Shown: positions 51,526-61,678, numbered from the stretch's first letter. The stretch: DNA of 64,000 nucleotides from JADFUS01 sp964600025 (GCA_964600025.1 CAZRHJ010000004.1:1-64000); one strand, 5' to 3'. Translations and numbers: made by a program. The notes: generated by a model from the sequence alone, not told the origin.

Positions 51526-53259
51526 ATGAAAAAGATTTTACAATTTTCGTTTTTAGTTTCAGTATTAATCTCTTGCAGTTTGGCAACCAGCTGTACATCT
51601 GTAAATAATGGTGATAACGATAACGAAAAACCAGAACAAGGCGTTCCAGAAGAATACTTCACTGGTGGAAAATTAGGAACTACTGAGGTTTGGGGTTCTA
51701 AATGTTTTGAACAACCTACTCCAGCCGTTGAAAATGCGGGTTTAGCAAATTCATTTTTGCACGGCGAGGCGATATTCGAAGGAAATTTCGTGACAGAAGC
51801 GACAGATCCAACATATCCAATGAGAGGCCGTGGCCCTATTTCAATTCGTTCGTCTTGTATTCACTGTCACCCAGGTTATGGACACGGTAAACGCTTAGGA
51901 AATTTGGGACAAGACGTATTTGGATTCAACACAAAAACTCGTGAGACTGGTAATGGTTATTTACTTGTAATTTATGGACCAGGTAAAGACGGTGTTTTTG
52001 GAGGTAATGACGTAATCACAAGCGGGATTACTGGTAGTACTTGGACAGATGCAGCAAACGACGACTGGTTTGTATCGGAGATGACAGGTATGCCTCAAAC
52101 ACAATCAAACGAACCTTTTAAAGCACCAATAGATGAAGATAAAATCCAAATTAAATGGCATCTTTATGTAGATGAGCACGGAAATAAGTTCGCTGATGGT
52201 ACATCTTACGAATTAATATATCCAGAGGTAATTATCCCAGAAGATGCTTTTGCTTACGAAAGTGAGAATCTAAAAACAGGCAAATATGACGTAAGAGTGG
52301 AAGCAACTATTGGAATCTATGGTTCTGGATTAATAGACGCTATCAAAGAAGAAGATATTGACGCTACTTACAACGCCCAAATGGGAAAACCTTGGGGAGG
52401 TCGTAGAGGTACAGATAAAAAGCAACCTGATGGCTCTGTTCGTAAAGGACGTTTTACTTATGCTGTATCTCGTGGTACTTTGCAATACGGTGCTGGTTCA
52501 AATGCAATTTGGAATATCACTAACGTTACAAAAGAAAGTTCAAACTCTGAACATCAATCTAACTATATGACTCCATTCTACGCTAACAATGCAGCAAAAG
52601 ACCCTGAGGTGAAAGCTAAATTGGCAAATACTTACTACAAATTCTTGATTGGTGCTACTGAGGAGGAAACAGAAAATAAGATTTATAACTATTTGATGTT
52701 TAACAGTACTTACGGTGGCAAAAAATACACATCAAGAAACGAAGTTGATAAATCTACACAAATTAAACCAGAATTGTCTTTGGACGATTACACAGAATTA
52801 ATGGTATGGCACAGAGGTCTTGCTGTTCCAGCTGCAAGAAATGTAAATACCCCAGAGTTTAAGCGAGGTAAAGAATTATTTACACAAATGGGCTGTGCCT
52901 CTTGCCACCAACCTTCTTGGACAACAGGCTCTGACAACTATGTTGGAGACCAAGATATGCTTGGAAAGTTACCTACTTATCCCAACCAAAAGATTTGGCC
53001 ATACACGGATTTGTTGCAACATAACTTAGGTATGAAAAATAATATTCGTGGAGGCTGGTGCCGTACAACTCCTCTATGGGGACGTTATTTGAACTTAGTA
53101 GCAAATGGTGAAAGTAGTCACTTACACGATATGCGTGCAAGAAACTACGAAGAAGCAATTATGTGGCACAAAGGACAAGGTCAATATTCAAGTAACAAAT
53201 TCCGTGAACTTCCAAAAGAAGACCGTGATGCTGTTGTAAAATTCTTGCAATCTATCTAA
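51526..53259 (+). CDS. Di-haem c-type oxidoreductase lipoprotein
   Basis: 577 residues with a lipoprotein-type signal (lipobox near LATSC, Cys about 23). Two haem c sites: CIHCH (near 111) and CASCH (near 456), the latter after a long central domain. This is the di-haem (thiol) oxidoreductase/DHOR family, related to MauG and cytochrome c peroxidases. Placed directly after imelysin, it may oxidise or reduce iron for capture. The CcsBA haem lyase 246 nt downstream would attach its haems. Downstream lies a degraded dispersed repeat. Confidence 0.9.
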   Translation: MKKILQFSFLVSVLISCSLATSCTSVNNGDNDNEKPEQGVPEEYFTGGKLGTTEVWGSKCFEQPTPAVENAGLANSFLHGEAIFEGNFVTEATDPTYPMRGRGPISIRSSCIHCHPGYGHGKRLGNLGQDVFGFNTKTRETGNGYLLVIYGPGKDGVFGGNDVITSGITGSTWTDAANDDWFVSEMTGMPQTQSNEPFKAPIDEDKIQIKWHLYVDEHGNKFADGTSYELIYPEVIIPEDAFAYESENLKTGKYDVRVEATIGIYGSGLIDAIKEEDIDATYNAQMGKPWGGRRGTDKKQPDGSVRKGRFTYAVSRGTLQYGAGSNAIWNITNVTKESSNSEHQSNYMTPFYANNAAKDPEVKAKLANTYYKFLIGATEEETENKIYNYLMFNSTYGGKKYTSRNEVDKSTQIKPELSLDDYTELMVWHRGLAVPAARNVNTPEFKRGKELFTQMGCASCHQPSWTTGSDNYVGDQDMLGKLPTYPNQKIWPYTDLLQHNLGMKNNIRGGWCRTTPLWGRYLNLVANGESSHLHDMRARNYEEAIMWHKGQGQYSSNKFRELPKEDRDAVVKFLQSI

Positions 53260-53277
53260 GGTACGAATAAATAAATA

Positions 53278-53448
53278 TATTGCTATCTGATAAACTTAAA
53301 GCTATCAGAAGTTTTACACGTTCCTAATAAACTCTATTCTCTAAGTCTATTTTCCCGATAATCATAATATAACGAACAATCGTGCGTGATGTAGAATATC
53401 GACAAAATAGACAAGAGAAATGGGTTTAAGACTTAGTAGATAGGAATA
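53278..53448. repeat. Dispersed repeat, old diverged copy
   Basis: Begins TATTGCTATCTGATAAAC and ends AGTAGATAGGAATA. Inside, TTCCTAATAAACTC, CTAAGTCTATTTT, CATAATATAACG and AAAATAGACAAGAG preserve the order of the family. 171 bp. It separates the di-haem gene from ccsBA and contains no ORF. Confidence 0.75.
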
Positions 53449-53505
53449 ATAAAGATTAAGTTACGGATTTACCTTCCAAAAAGCTAAATCCTTTTTTATA
53501 AAATT

Positions 53506-55713
53506 ATGTCAATAAAAACCATCTCATTCTCTCTATTCACTGTTATAGCTATTGTTTTGGCTACTACTACTGTTATCGAAAAATTTAGCGGAACACACTA
53601 CGTTCAAACATCAATATATGGAGCTTGGTGGTTTTATTTGTTGTGGATAGTGCTTACCATAAGTTCTCTAATATATTTCTATCGTTCAAATTTGCACAAG
53701 AAAATAAGCACTTTTATGTTGCATATTTCGTTTGTTGTGATTCTGCTTGGGGCAATAGTAACAGCTCTTACAGCACAAAGAGGTATGATATATCTCCCTG
53801 TTGGCGTTACACAAAACTCTTTTACTGATTCAAACAACAATAAAATTCAATTACCTTTTGAAATAACACTTAAATTATTTGAAATAAAATATTATAGCGG
53901 AACAAATGCAGCAGCTGATTATATGAGTAATGTTGTGTTTAGTCAAAACGGGAAAGAAGTATCTGAGAAGATAGTATCTATGAACAAAATTGCAAAATAT
54001 GATGGTTATAGATTTTATCAATCTGAATATGATAATTCTGGGAGTTGGCTGTCTGTTAATAGGGATATTTATGGAATTCCAATTACTTATACTGGATATG
54101 TTCTACTCGTTCTATCTTTTATAATATTACTTGTAAGCCCCAAAGGAGCATTTAGAAGATTGTTAAAATCTCCTTTACTACAAAAAGGAATGATGTTGGG
54201 TGTAATGTGTATTTGGGCTACAATATCAAATGCTCAAAGTTCAAAAATTCCTCAAACTCTAAGCAAAGAGCAATGCAAAATGCTCGAAGATTTACAAGTT
54301 GTATATAACGAGCGAGTAATGCCTCTCAGCACTCTTGCAAGAGATTTTACTCTAAAACTTACAGGCAGTGATAACTACAAAGATTGCTCATACGAACAAT
54401 TCTTTTGGGGCTGGTTTTTCTTTCCAACAGAATGGGAAAATGAAGCAATTTTTGAAGTTCCTCAAAGTAAAAAACAAAAATTCTTAGGTTTAGAAAGACA
54501 ATCTGCATACAAAGATTTTTTTACTTCTAAAAATATCTACAAACTCAATCACTATATAAGAAATGTTGATTCTAAAAAAGAAATTGCACTTCACAAAGAG
54601 CTTACCAAACTAAACGAAAAAATACAGTTGATAGCAATGTTGCGAAGTGGTGCAATGGTAAAAATTTTTCCATATAAAAATAATAATGGCAAAATATCGT
54701 GGTATTCTCCCAAAGATTCTTTGCCAGAAGAAATGGATTTAGGACAATCTTTGTTTATAAAAAATAGTTTTGAAATGTTGCTTTCTGCCTATGCCTCAGG
54801 TAATAGTGCGGAATTTTCTGAAATTGCAGATAAAATTGTCGGCTATCAGAAGAAATTTGGCGAAGATTCTTTATTGAAACCGCAAAAAGTAGAAGCGGAA
54901 CGATTGTATTTTTCTATCCCAGTTACTGCTCTACTATTCCGTATGAATTTGTTTATAGGAATATTGTCAGTAATAATTATTGTACTCAACAAAAAGAAAC
55001 AGCTAAACAAGATTATCGGGAATATACTTAATGTAGATATATTATTTTCTTGGGTTTTGATAGCAATACACATAGCATTGAAATGGTATATCACTGGGCG
55101 TATGCCTCTATCAAATGGCTACGACACTATGATATTTTTAGGATTAAGTATTTCAACTATTATTTTTTGCCTCAGAAAATCATTCTTACTGTTTACAGCA
55201 ATGGGGACTACTCTCATAGGATTTACTATGTTGGTAGCTACTCTTGGAGGGCTTAATCCACAAATCACACAACTTATACCTGTTCTTAATTCTCCATTCT
55301 TGACAACTCACGTTTGTTTAATAATGCTTTCGTATGCTCTTTTTGCGTTTACATTTATTAATGGAATAATAGCACTAACACTTGGCAGAAGCGACAAGAA
55401 TTTACTTGATAGACTTTCTATTTACAGTAGAATATTTCTGATATTAGGCTTGGTTTTTTTGGCAATAGGAATATTTATAGGGGCGGTCTGGGCAAATGTT
55501 AGCTGGGGACGTTATTGGGCTTGGGACCCGAAGGAAGTTTGGGCATTAATAACATTGATGTTTTATTCTCTCCCTCTTCATAGCTCTTCAATCAAAATAT
55601 TCAGAAATAAAATAGTATTTCATATATATATGATATTCGGCATCATAGTGGTGCTTATGACATATTTTGGGGTAAATCTTGTGCTTGGTGGAATGCATAG
55701 TTATGTGAATTAG
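53506..55713 (+). CDS. CcsBA-type cytochrome c haem lyase (System II)
   Basis: 735 residues, a natural ResB/CcsB-CcsA fusion. The N-terminal ResB part spans about 1-220 with TM helices and conserved LHISFVVILLGAIVT. A soluble periplasmic segment follows (about 245-480). The C-terminal CcsA part has the WWD signature WGRYWAWDPKEVWALIT (near 665), flanking haem-ligand histidines, and ends GGMHSYVN. It moves haem across the membrane and attaches it to CxxCH proteins. The adjacent di-haem lipoprotein is an obvious client. Confidence 0.93.
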   Translation: MSIKTISFSLFTVIAIVLATTTVIEKFSGTHYVQTSIYGAWWFYLLWIVLTISSLIYFYRSNLHKKISTFMLHISFVVILLGAIVTALTAQRGMIYLPVGVTQNSFTDSNNNKIQLPFEITLKLFEIKYYSGTNAAADYMSNVVFSQNGKEVSEKIVSMNKIAKYDGYRFYQSEYDNSGSWLSVNRDIYGIPITYTGYVLLVLSFIILLVSPKGAFRRLLKSPLLQKGMMLGVMCIWATISNAQSSKIPQTLSKEQCKMLEDLQVVYNERVMPLSTLARDFTLKLTGSDNYKDCSYEQFFWGWFFFPTEWENEAIFEVPQSKKQKFLGLERQSAYKDFFTSKNIYKLNHYIRNVDSKKEIALHKELTKLNEKIQLIAMLRSGAMVKIFPYKNNNGKISWYSPKDSLPEEMDLGQSLFIKNSFEMLLSAYASGNSAEFSEIADKIVGYQKKFGEDSLLKPQKVEAERLYFSIPVTALLFRMNLFIGILSVIIIVLNKKKQLNKIIGNILNVDILFSWVLIAIHIALKWYITGRMPLSNGYDTMIFLGLSISTIIFCLRKSFLLFTAMGTTLIGFTMLVATLGGLNPQITQLIPVLNSPFLTTHVCLIMLSYALFAFTFINGIIALTLGRSDKNLLDRLSIYSRIFLILGLVFLAIGIFIGAVWANVSWGRYWAWDPKEVWALITLMFYSLPLHSSSIKIFRNKIVFHIYMIFGIIVVLMTYFGVNLVLGGMHSYVN

Positions 55714-55767
55714 TTTTATTGGCCAACAATAATCTTCAATATGAGATAATTGACTGAATTTTCCATA

Positions 55768-55796
55768 AAAAAGACAACCAAGTAGGTTGTCTTTTT
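55768..55796 (+). terminator. Terminator of ccsBA
   Basis: A 12-bp stem AAAAAGACAACC/GGTTGTCTTTTT, loop AAGTA, 54 nt after the stop codon. Confidence 0.9.
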
Positions 55797-55803
55797 ATTT
55801 ATA

Positions 55804-55902
55804 TTTAAAATTTCGTTTCACTTAGTCTAATTGAATGCACGTGAGTTATGTGCATTGGCAAAACAGACAAGATCGGCGAGTTTTGTTTTAAGCTGAACGG
55901 TA
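55804..55902. repeat. Dispersed repeat, partial copy before asnS 3' end
   Basis: GCACGTGAGTTATGTGCATTGGC, seen as GTGAGTTATG and GCATTGGCAAAACAGACAAG, then ATCGGCGAGTTTTG and a right terminus TTTTAAGCTGAACGGTAGTA. It ends within six bases of the asnS stop codon. Confidence 0.72.
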
Positions 55903-55907
55903 GTAGA

Positions 55908-57290
55908 TTAAAAATCTGCGTTTTTTGGTGTACGAGGGAATGGGATAACATCACGAATGTTTGCCATACCTGTAACGAATAACAATAATCTTTCGAAACC
56001 AAGACCGAAACCACTATGAGGAGCTGTACCAAAACGGCGAGTATCAATATACCACCAAACATCTTTTGTAGGAACGCCTTTTTCGGCAATAGCGTTCATA
56101 AGTTTGTCATAGTTTTCCTCACGTTGAGAACCGCCGATAATCTCACCAATTTTTGGGAACAATACGTCCATAGCTCTAACAGTTTTGCCATCTTCGTTTT
56201 GTTTCATATAGAATGATTTGATTTCTTTTGGATAGTTAATCAAGATAACTGGACATTTGAAATGTTTTTCAACCAAATATCTTTCGTGTTCTGACTGCAA
56301 GTCAAGACCCCAAGAAACTGGGAACTCAAATTTCTCGCCAGATGCTTCAAGTATTTTGATACCCTCAGTGTAGTCCAATCTGACAAAATCGTTAGCTACT
56401 ACAAATTTAAGTCTTTCGATAAGTTCTTTGTCAAACATATCGTTCAAGAATTGGATATCTTCCATACAGTTATCCAAAGCATAGTTTACTAAGTATTTGA
56501 TAAATCTCTCAGCCAATTCCATATTGTCTTCCAATTCATAGAAAGCCATTTCTGGTTCTACCATCCAAAACTCTGCCAAGTGGCGAGGAGTGTTTGAATT
56601 TTCAGCACGGAACGTTGGGCCGAAAGTATAAATTTCTGTAAGAGCCAAAGCTGCTAACTCTCCCTCCAACTGACCTGAAACTGTCAATGAACAGTGTTTG
56701 CCAAAGAAGTCTTTTGAGTAATCAACTTTACCATCTTCTGTACGAGGTAGGTTTTCTAAATCCATTGTAGAAACATTGAACATTTCACCAGCACCCTCAC
56801 AGTCAGAAGCAGTGATAAGTGGAGTGTGGAAATATTTAAAACCGTTATCGTTATAGAATTTATGTATAGCATAAGCCATTGCGTGACGAATACGGAAAAT
56901 TGCACCAAATGTATTTGTGCGAGGTCTTAGATATGCAATTTCTCTCAAAAACTCTAATGAGTGTCCTTTCTTTTGTAGAGGATAAGAATTGTCGCAAGTG
57001 CCATATATTTCAATTTCTTTGGCTTGTACTTCGACAGGCTGACCCGAACCAGCAGATTCTACCAAAATACCTTTAACGCTCAAACAAGCACCAGTAGTAA
57101 TTTGTCTAAGTGTTTCTTCATCAAAATTTTGTACATCAACAACAATTTGAATATTATTGATTGTCGAGCCATCATTCATAGCAATAAATGCTACATTTTT
57201 GTTGCCCCTTTTTGTTCTAACCCAGCCTTTTACAACCACATCTTGTGATTGAGCAGGAGTTTTCAGTATATCTTTTATACGAACTAACAT
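55908..57290 (-). CDS. asnS: Asparaginyl-tRNA synthetase
   Basis: Class IIb enzyme charging tRNA-Asn directly, 460 residues. N-terminal OB-fold anticodon domain (VVVKGWVRTKRGNKNVAF in part, VAFIAMNDGST), then the class II core: FRAENSNTPRHLAEFWMVEPE in blocks (FRAENSNTPRHL, WMVEPE), and the C-terminal GFGLGFERLLLFVTG. Complete. Its presence means no need for amidotransferase-made Asn-tRNA. It lies 81 nt downstream of the nucleoside-recognition gene, the gap holding its likely promoter. Confidence 0.96.
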   Translation of the reverse strand: MLVRIKDILKTPAQSQDVVVKGWVRTKRGNKNVAFIAMNDGSTINNIQIVVDVQNFDEETLRQITTGACLSVKGILVESAGSGQPVEVQAKEIEIYGTCDNSYPLQKKGHSLEFLREIAYLRPRTNTFGAIFRIRHAMAYAIHKFYNDNGFKYFHTPLITASDCEGAGEMFNVSTMDLENLPRTEDGKVDYSKDFFGKHCSLTVSGQLEGELAALALTEIYTFGPTFRAENSNTPRHLAEFWMVEPEMAFYELEDNMELAERFIKYLVNYALDNCMEDIQFLNDMFDKELIERLKFVVANDFVRLDYTEGIKILEASGEKFEFPVSWGLDLQSEHERYLVEKHFKCPVILINYPKEIKSFYMKQNEDGKTVRAMDVLFPKIGEIIGGSQREENYDKLMNAIAEKGVPTKDVWWYIDTRRFGTAPHSGFGLGFERLLLFVTGMANIRDVIPFPRTPKNADF

Positions 57291-57371
57291 AAAAATATCT
57301 CCTTTATAAAGTGTTTTTCTTTTTTTACCGAAAGCAAATGTACTAAAAAAAAATTATTGTAGCAAAACTAA

Positions 57372-58322
57372 TTAAGAATTTTGCAACTTTGTTGTTTTTT
57401 TGTCTTGAAAATTGTAATAAAACTTCATAATCCAAGTCAAAATTATTGCTATTACCAATCGAGGGAGCAATACCCACCACACTCCAACTCCAAGAGCCAT
57501 AAACAATAGCGAGTCCTCCAACATAGAGTGATTCATTGCAGCAGATGTGTTAAGTAGTTGAGCATCTCGATGAGCTATTTCGCCTTTTTCCATTTCCGAC
57601 GACATTACCATACCTCCGTAAGCAAGTCCAAGAGTATTTACAACTATCCATAAGAATGTTGTAGAATATGGCAAACCTAAAACCTTCATAAAAGGTTGCA
57701 TAGGTTTGAGCAACATATCTATTAGTTTAAATTCTTTCAAAATTCCTTGAAGAATATTCAGCAAACTGACAAATAACAGAACTTTACCCAAAAGTGGAAT
57801 AATTGTCTGAGCCCAGAAAACAAACACCTCTACCCAAGTAGAAGGTTTTTGTGCCATTTCGGGCATATACAACGCTCCTGCCATATCTTTTGGGATAATC
57901 AAATTTAGCAAAAAACCTGCAAAAAGCCCAAAGAATATTCTAATAAATAGAATATATCCATAAGACGAACCAGCTTTGTTTTGAACCTTTGTTTCGATAA
58001 TTAAGTTGTGGCAAATCAAACACATTGTTGCCATAATAGTAACTTCTCGGAGTTCAAATCCCAAACCTGCCATTACGCCAATCGCAGCATAAATACTTGC
58101 AAAAGAAGATGTTATAAACACAATAGCAGCCTCGCCCCCAAGACCCATTAGCCTAAATAGAGGCTCAACAAAATCCGAAACTATAAGTATCACACCCATA
58201 TAATCGAGAATTGAAACTAATAATGTAATGGGTAGCATTAGTTTCATCAACCAAATTACAGTTTTGATTGTTGGCTGAATTGATTTTGTAACAGCCGAAA
58301 CTATTTTTTCAACAAAATTCAT
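57372..58322 (-). CDS. Nucleoside-recognition (Gate) domain membrane protein
   Basis: 316 residues with about eight TM segments and two copies of a Gate-like pattern (MKLMLPITLLVSILDYMG and the later FVFWAQTIIPLLGKVL region). It belongs to the nucleoside-recognition/SpmA-SpmB-like family, whose transport substrate is not settled. It starts one base after the rsmD stop, the last gene of a four-gene minus-strand operon. Confidence 0.8.
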   Translation of the reverse strand: MNFVEKIVSAVTKSIQPTIKTVIWLMKLMLPITLLVSILDYMGVILIVSDFVEPLFRLMGLGGEAAIVFITSSFASIYAAIGVMAGLGFELREVTIMATMCLICHNLIIETKVQNKAGSSYGYILFIRIFFGLFAGFLLNLIIPKDMAGALYMPEMAQKPSTWVEVFVFWAQTIIPLLGKVLLFVSLLNILQGILKEFKLIDMLLKPMQPFMKVLGLPYSTTFLWIVVNTLGLAYGGMVMSSEMEKGEIAHRDAQLLNTSAAMNHSMLEDSLLFMALGVGVWWVLLPRLVIAIILTWIMKFYYNFQDKKTTKLQNS

Positions 58323-58323
58323 T

Positions 58324-58872
58324 TTATTCTTTATTTGGATTATTCACAAAAATAGAAAAATTTACACTGCCATAGCTCCTTTTTGATTGAAAATTTGGGT
58401 GCGAAGAATAATCTTTTGCTTTTGAATGTTCAAAGACAAACCAACCTTCTTCACGGAGCATATTTTTTTGAAATACAATATCTGGAATAGCATCTATGCC
58501 TTCTAAGTCGTATGGAGGATCTGCAAAAATAAAATCATAGTCCAAACGGCAGCTTTTCAGAAAAGTAAAAGCATTCATTCGCATAGATTTAATTTGAGGT
58601 AATTTCAGATTTTCGGCAGTTTTTTTGATAAATGATTGGTGTATAGCATTCATCTCTACACTTGTTACAGATTTTGCTCCTCTCGAAGCAAACTCATAAC
58701 TAATAGCACCAGTACCTGAAAATAAATCCAATACATCTAACTCCTCAATATCAAACCAATTAGCAATTACATTAAAAATATTTTCTTTTGCAAAATCTGT
58801 TGTTGGTCTGGCTTTGAAGGCAGCAGGAGGGTTTATAATTCTTCCTTTGCACGTACCGCTTACTATTCTCAT
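58324..58872 (-). CDS. rsmD: 16S rRNA (guanine966-N2)-methyltransferase
   Basis: Methylates G966 of 16S rRNA. 182 residues. It opens MRIVSGTCKGRII, has the SAM-binding loop VLDLFSGTGAISYEFASRGA (as LDLFSGTGAI) and the catalytic DPPYDL (near 118). Full length. Its start overlaps the DUF3822 stop by four bases, typical of translational coupling. Confidence 0.95.
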   Translation of the reverse strand: MRIVSGTCKGRIINPPAAFKARPTTDFAKENIFNVIANWFDIEELDVLDLFSGTGAISYEFASRGAKSVTSVEMNAIHQSFIKKTAENLKLPQIKSMRMNAFTFLKSCRLDYDFIFADPPYDLEGIDAIPDIVFQKNMLREEGWFVFEHSKAKDYSSHPNFQSKRSYGSVNFSIFVNNPNKE

Positions 58873-59537
58873 TTATTTGTTACTTTAAAGTTACTTTTTA
58901 ACAATTTCATTAAATCCGAATCAAATTCTCCAAAAGGAATAAGTTTGAACTTATTAATTTTCAACTTTGTAGATATTAATTTCAAGTAATCGACTATCTC
59001 GTCAGTATTGTTTATATAATAAGTCTCTATCAAAAGTATTTTTTGGTCATTACGTGCTACTATATATATATAGTCCGCAAAAACAGAAATAACAATTCGA
59101 TTATTGCTACACGACTGTGCTATTTCTATCAGTTTATTGAAAATACTTTTGACTACAAGATTACATTTAGTTTTCAATCTCTGAATATCAAATTCAAGAC
59201 CCCCTAAAATACTTGAAACAATAGTTATATCATCACCTTGCGAAACAAAAACAGAATTTCTGTTGTAGTGTAAAGATTTTGCCTTGAAATATTGTTCTAT
59301 ATCCTGCTCCGAAAAAAATTCAGTAGGAATAGCTACAAATTGATGGTTTGGAATAAATAATTCTACTTCGTCAAACGATTTATTGTTTATAAAAGAGTAT
59401 AAATTGTCTAACGAAACATTCTCTTTAATAGAATTTTCGTTTAATATACCATACAAAAAAGAATGTCCATTCAAACTAATCTGAATGGACAAGCTATTTG
59501 TATTAGTTTTATTAGTCTTCCCAGTTACCAGCCTCAT
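58869..59537 (-). CDS. DUF3822 family protein
   Basis: 222 residues, soluble, with the fold expected for DUF3822 proteins of Bacteroidota (an actin-like ATPase resemblance has been noted for such small proteins, not shown here). Function unknown. The only in-frame ATG makes it overlap the upstream gene by 26 nt. Its constant neighbour is rsmD, which it overlaps by four bases, hinting at a link with rRNA modification or simple co-expression. Confidence 0.78.
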   Translation of the reverse strand: MRLVTGKTNKTNTNSLSIQISLNGHSFLYGILNENSIKENVSLDNLYSFINNKSFDEVELFIPNHQFVAIPTEFFSEQDIEQYFKAKSLHYNRNSVFVSQGDDITIVSSILGGLEFDIQRLKTKCNLVVKSIFNKLIEIAQSCSNNRIVISVFADYIYIVARNDQKILLIETYYINNTDEIVDYLKLISTKLKINKFKLIPFGEFDSDLMKLLKSNFKVTNK

Positions 59538-60126
59538 TTGTTGCTCTCTCCATAGAACCTACTTTAACGCCAGGGAAACGACCTACTGTTTTGTCGAAGT
59601 CGTACATATTAATCAACTCTTGTTGATTATCAAGGTCGCCAAGATATGTTTTATATTCAGCAGAAGCACAGAATACAGGAACTTTTACACCTTGTGCACC
59701 TGTTTCGATAATAGAAGCAGCCATTTTGAATTCTTGATTATCTGAGTATGGAATATATCTCAAATCGTCAAAGTTTAGTTTCTTTTTACCAAATACAGTA
59801 TCTTTAACTGCGATACGAACTTTGATAGTTTTTACACGACCTTCTTTAACTGCAACTGAGTCGTCAGCAGAACCCATTCTAATTTCGAAGTCCATTGAGT
59901 CGTTTTTAACGAATTGGATTAGAGAGTCAAAAGAGTTAGCAAAATGTCCGTTTTGTCTTTTGTAAGCTCTTTGTGCAGAACGAATGTCTTTAATTCTTTC
60001 AATTACTGCTTTTTTACGATTTTGAGAAGTTTTTTCAAATTCGATTGGGGCATTGATTACGTCAAACAACCAGTATCCAGTTGTACAACAAGCAATCAAC
60101 AAGATTAAAAGGATTACTTTTTTCAT
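59512..60126 (-). CDS. Hypothetical membrane-anchored protein
   Basis: 204 residues. One N-terminal hydrophobic helix (about 4-22, ILLILLIACCTTGYWL) followed by a charged coiled segment and a mixed alpha/beta periplasmic domain. The RSAQRAYKRQNGHFANSFDSLIQFV block resembles the pseudopilin-like alpha-helix/loop layout, but no prepilin cleavage site is present. It is the first gene of the operon with DUF3822 and rsmD. Function not recognised. Confidence 0.78.
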   Translation of the reverse strand: MKKVILLILLIACCTTGYWLFDVINAPIEFEKTSQNRKKAVIERIKDIRSAQRAYKRQNGHFANSFDSLIQFVKNDSMDFEIRMGSADDSVAVKEGRVKTIKVRIAVKDTVFGKKKLNFDDLRYIPYSDNQEFKMAASIIETGAQGVKVPVFCASAEYKTYLGDLDNQQELINMYDFDKTVGRFPGVKVGSMERATNEAGNWED

Positions 60127-60226
60127 GATTTATTGTTATTTTAAGTTTTTGTTTACAAAATTTTAATATAATGCTATTTTTGTTTATCTTTATGCTCTAA
60201 TTCAACATCAATAAGAACAAAACGCA

Positions 60227-61678
60227 ATGCTATCTGAACATATCGAAAGTCAAATTTACAACATTTTTTTTTACGCACCAACAATTCAGCAAAAAAAATT
60301 AATTAAATCTTTATCTCAGTTTGTTGCAAACGAGGATAATTCAAGGATTTTTGTGGTAAATGGCTATGCAGGAACTGGTAAAACTACTATTATTGCAGCA
60401 CTTACAAAAGTGCTTAATAGTATGAAAATCAATAATTTGCTACTTGCTCCAACAGGAAGAGCAGCAAAAGTTATGTCGCAATATTCTGAAAGCATTGCAA
60501 ATACAATCCATAAAAAAATTTATAGACAAAAATCAGCATCTGAAAATGAGTTTGTATTGTCTTTCAATAAATCTCACGAAACTATATTTATAATAGACGA
60601 GGCATCTATGATTTCTAACACAAGTTATGAAAATGTAGTTTTTGGTTCGGGGAGATTATTAGATGATTTGTTTGACTACATAGATAGTGGCAGAAACTGC
60701 AAAGTTATAATGATTGGGGATTCTGCCCAACTTCCTCCTATTGGCACGCTATTATCACCTGCTCTCGATACGTCTTACTTAGAAAACTATGGCACGACGA
60801 GTAGTTTTGAGCTAAATGAAGTTGTGCGTCAGCAATTAGATTCGGGAATTTTATACAATGCAACTATAATTCGTGAATTAATAGAAACTAACAATCCTCA
60901 GATTCCTGTTTTTGATATGAGTTTCAAAGATATAAAAAGAATTACTGGGGCAGATGTGCTTGAAATAATTGAAGATTCTTATGCGAAATATGGAACTACA
61001 AACACAAGTGTGATAGTTAGGTCTAATCGCAATGCAAATCGTTTTAATCAAGGCATTAGAGCAAGGGTTTTGTATCAAGAAGAAATGTTGGATTCGGGAG
61101 ATTATATAATGATAGTCAAGAATAATTATTTCTATAAGTTTGGAGAAGAAGATCAAACTACTGTCGAAAAACAAGAGGAAATGGAGGAATTTTTGGCAAA
61201 TGGTGATGTTGCACAAATTCGCAGAGTTCGTCGCTATCAAGAAATGTATGGTTTTCGTTTTGCAGACGTTACTCTCAAACTCACATATATGGACGATTAC
61301 GAGATGGATTGTAAAATAATCTTAGATACCCTCGAAAGCGAGTCCCCAGCATTGACTGCCGAACAGCAACAAAAACTTTTTGAAGAAGTCGAAAAAGACT
61401 ATATGCACATAAGTCTCAAAAAAGAACGTTATAAGGCTATGCGAAATGATGAGTTTTTGAACGCATTGCAAGTGAAATTTGCATACGCACTAACTTGCCA
61501 CAAATCCCAAGGTGGGCAATGGGATTGCGTCGTAATAGATAGAGTTTTGTGGGGCGAAATGCCAATGACTATGGATTTGCTAAGATGGCTCTACACTGCA
61601 TTTACACGTGCAACCCAAAAACTTTATCTACTAAACTTTGATGATAGGTTTTTTACTGAAAAATTAGAGGATTTGTAG
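60227..61678 (+). CDS. RecD/Pif1-like ATP-dependent DNA helicase
   Basis: 483 residues of superfamily 1 helicase. Walker A GYAGTGKT (46-53), motif Ia APTGRAAK, Walker B IIDEASM, motif III GDSAQLPPIG, and the C-terminal UvrD-like motifs TCHKSQGGQWD (motif V) and YTAFTRATQKLYL (motif VI). An insert near 320-380 is Glu-rich. Likely used in DNA repair or recombination. Its stop lies two bases from that of rsmI, an unusually tight convergent pair with no terminator between. Confidence 0.9.
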   Translation: MLSEHIESQIYNIFFYAPTIQQKKLIKSLSQFVANEDNSRIFVVNGYAGTGKTTIIAALTKVLNSMKINNLLLAPTGRAAKVMSQYSESIANTIHKKIYRQKSASENEFVLSFNKSHETIFIIDEASMISNTSYENVVFGSGRLLDDLFDYIDSGRNCKVIMIGDSAQLPPIGTLLSPALDTSYLENYGTTSSFELNEVVRQQLDSGILYNATIIRELIETNNPQIPVFDMSFKDIKRITGADVLEIIEDSYAKYGTTNTSVIVRSNRNANRFNQGIRARVLYQEEMLDSGDYIMIVKNNYFYKFGEEDQTTVEKQEEMEEFLANGDVAQIRRVRRYQEMYGFRFADVTLKLTYMDDYEMDCKIILDTLESESPALTAEQQQKLFEEVEKDYMHISLKKERYKAMRNDEFLNALQVKFAYALTCHKSQGGQWDCVVIDRVLWGEMPMTMDLLRWLYTAFTRATQKLYLLNFDDRFFTEKLEDL

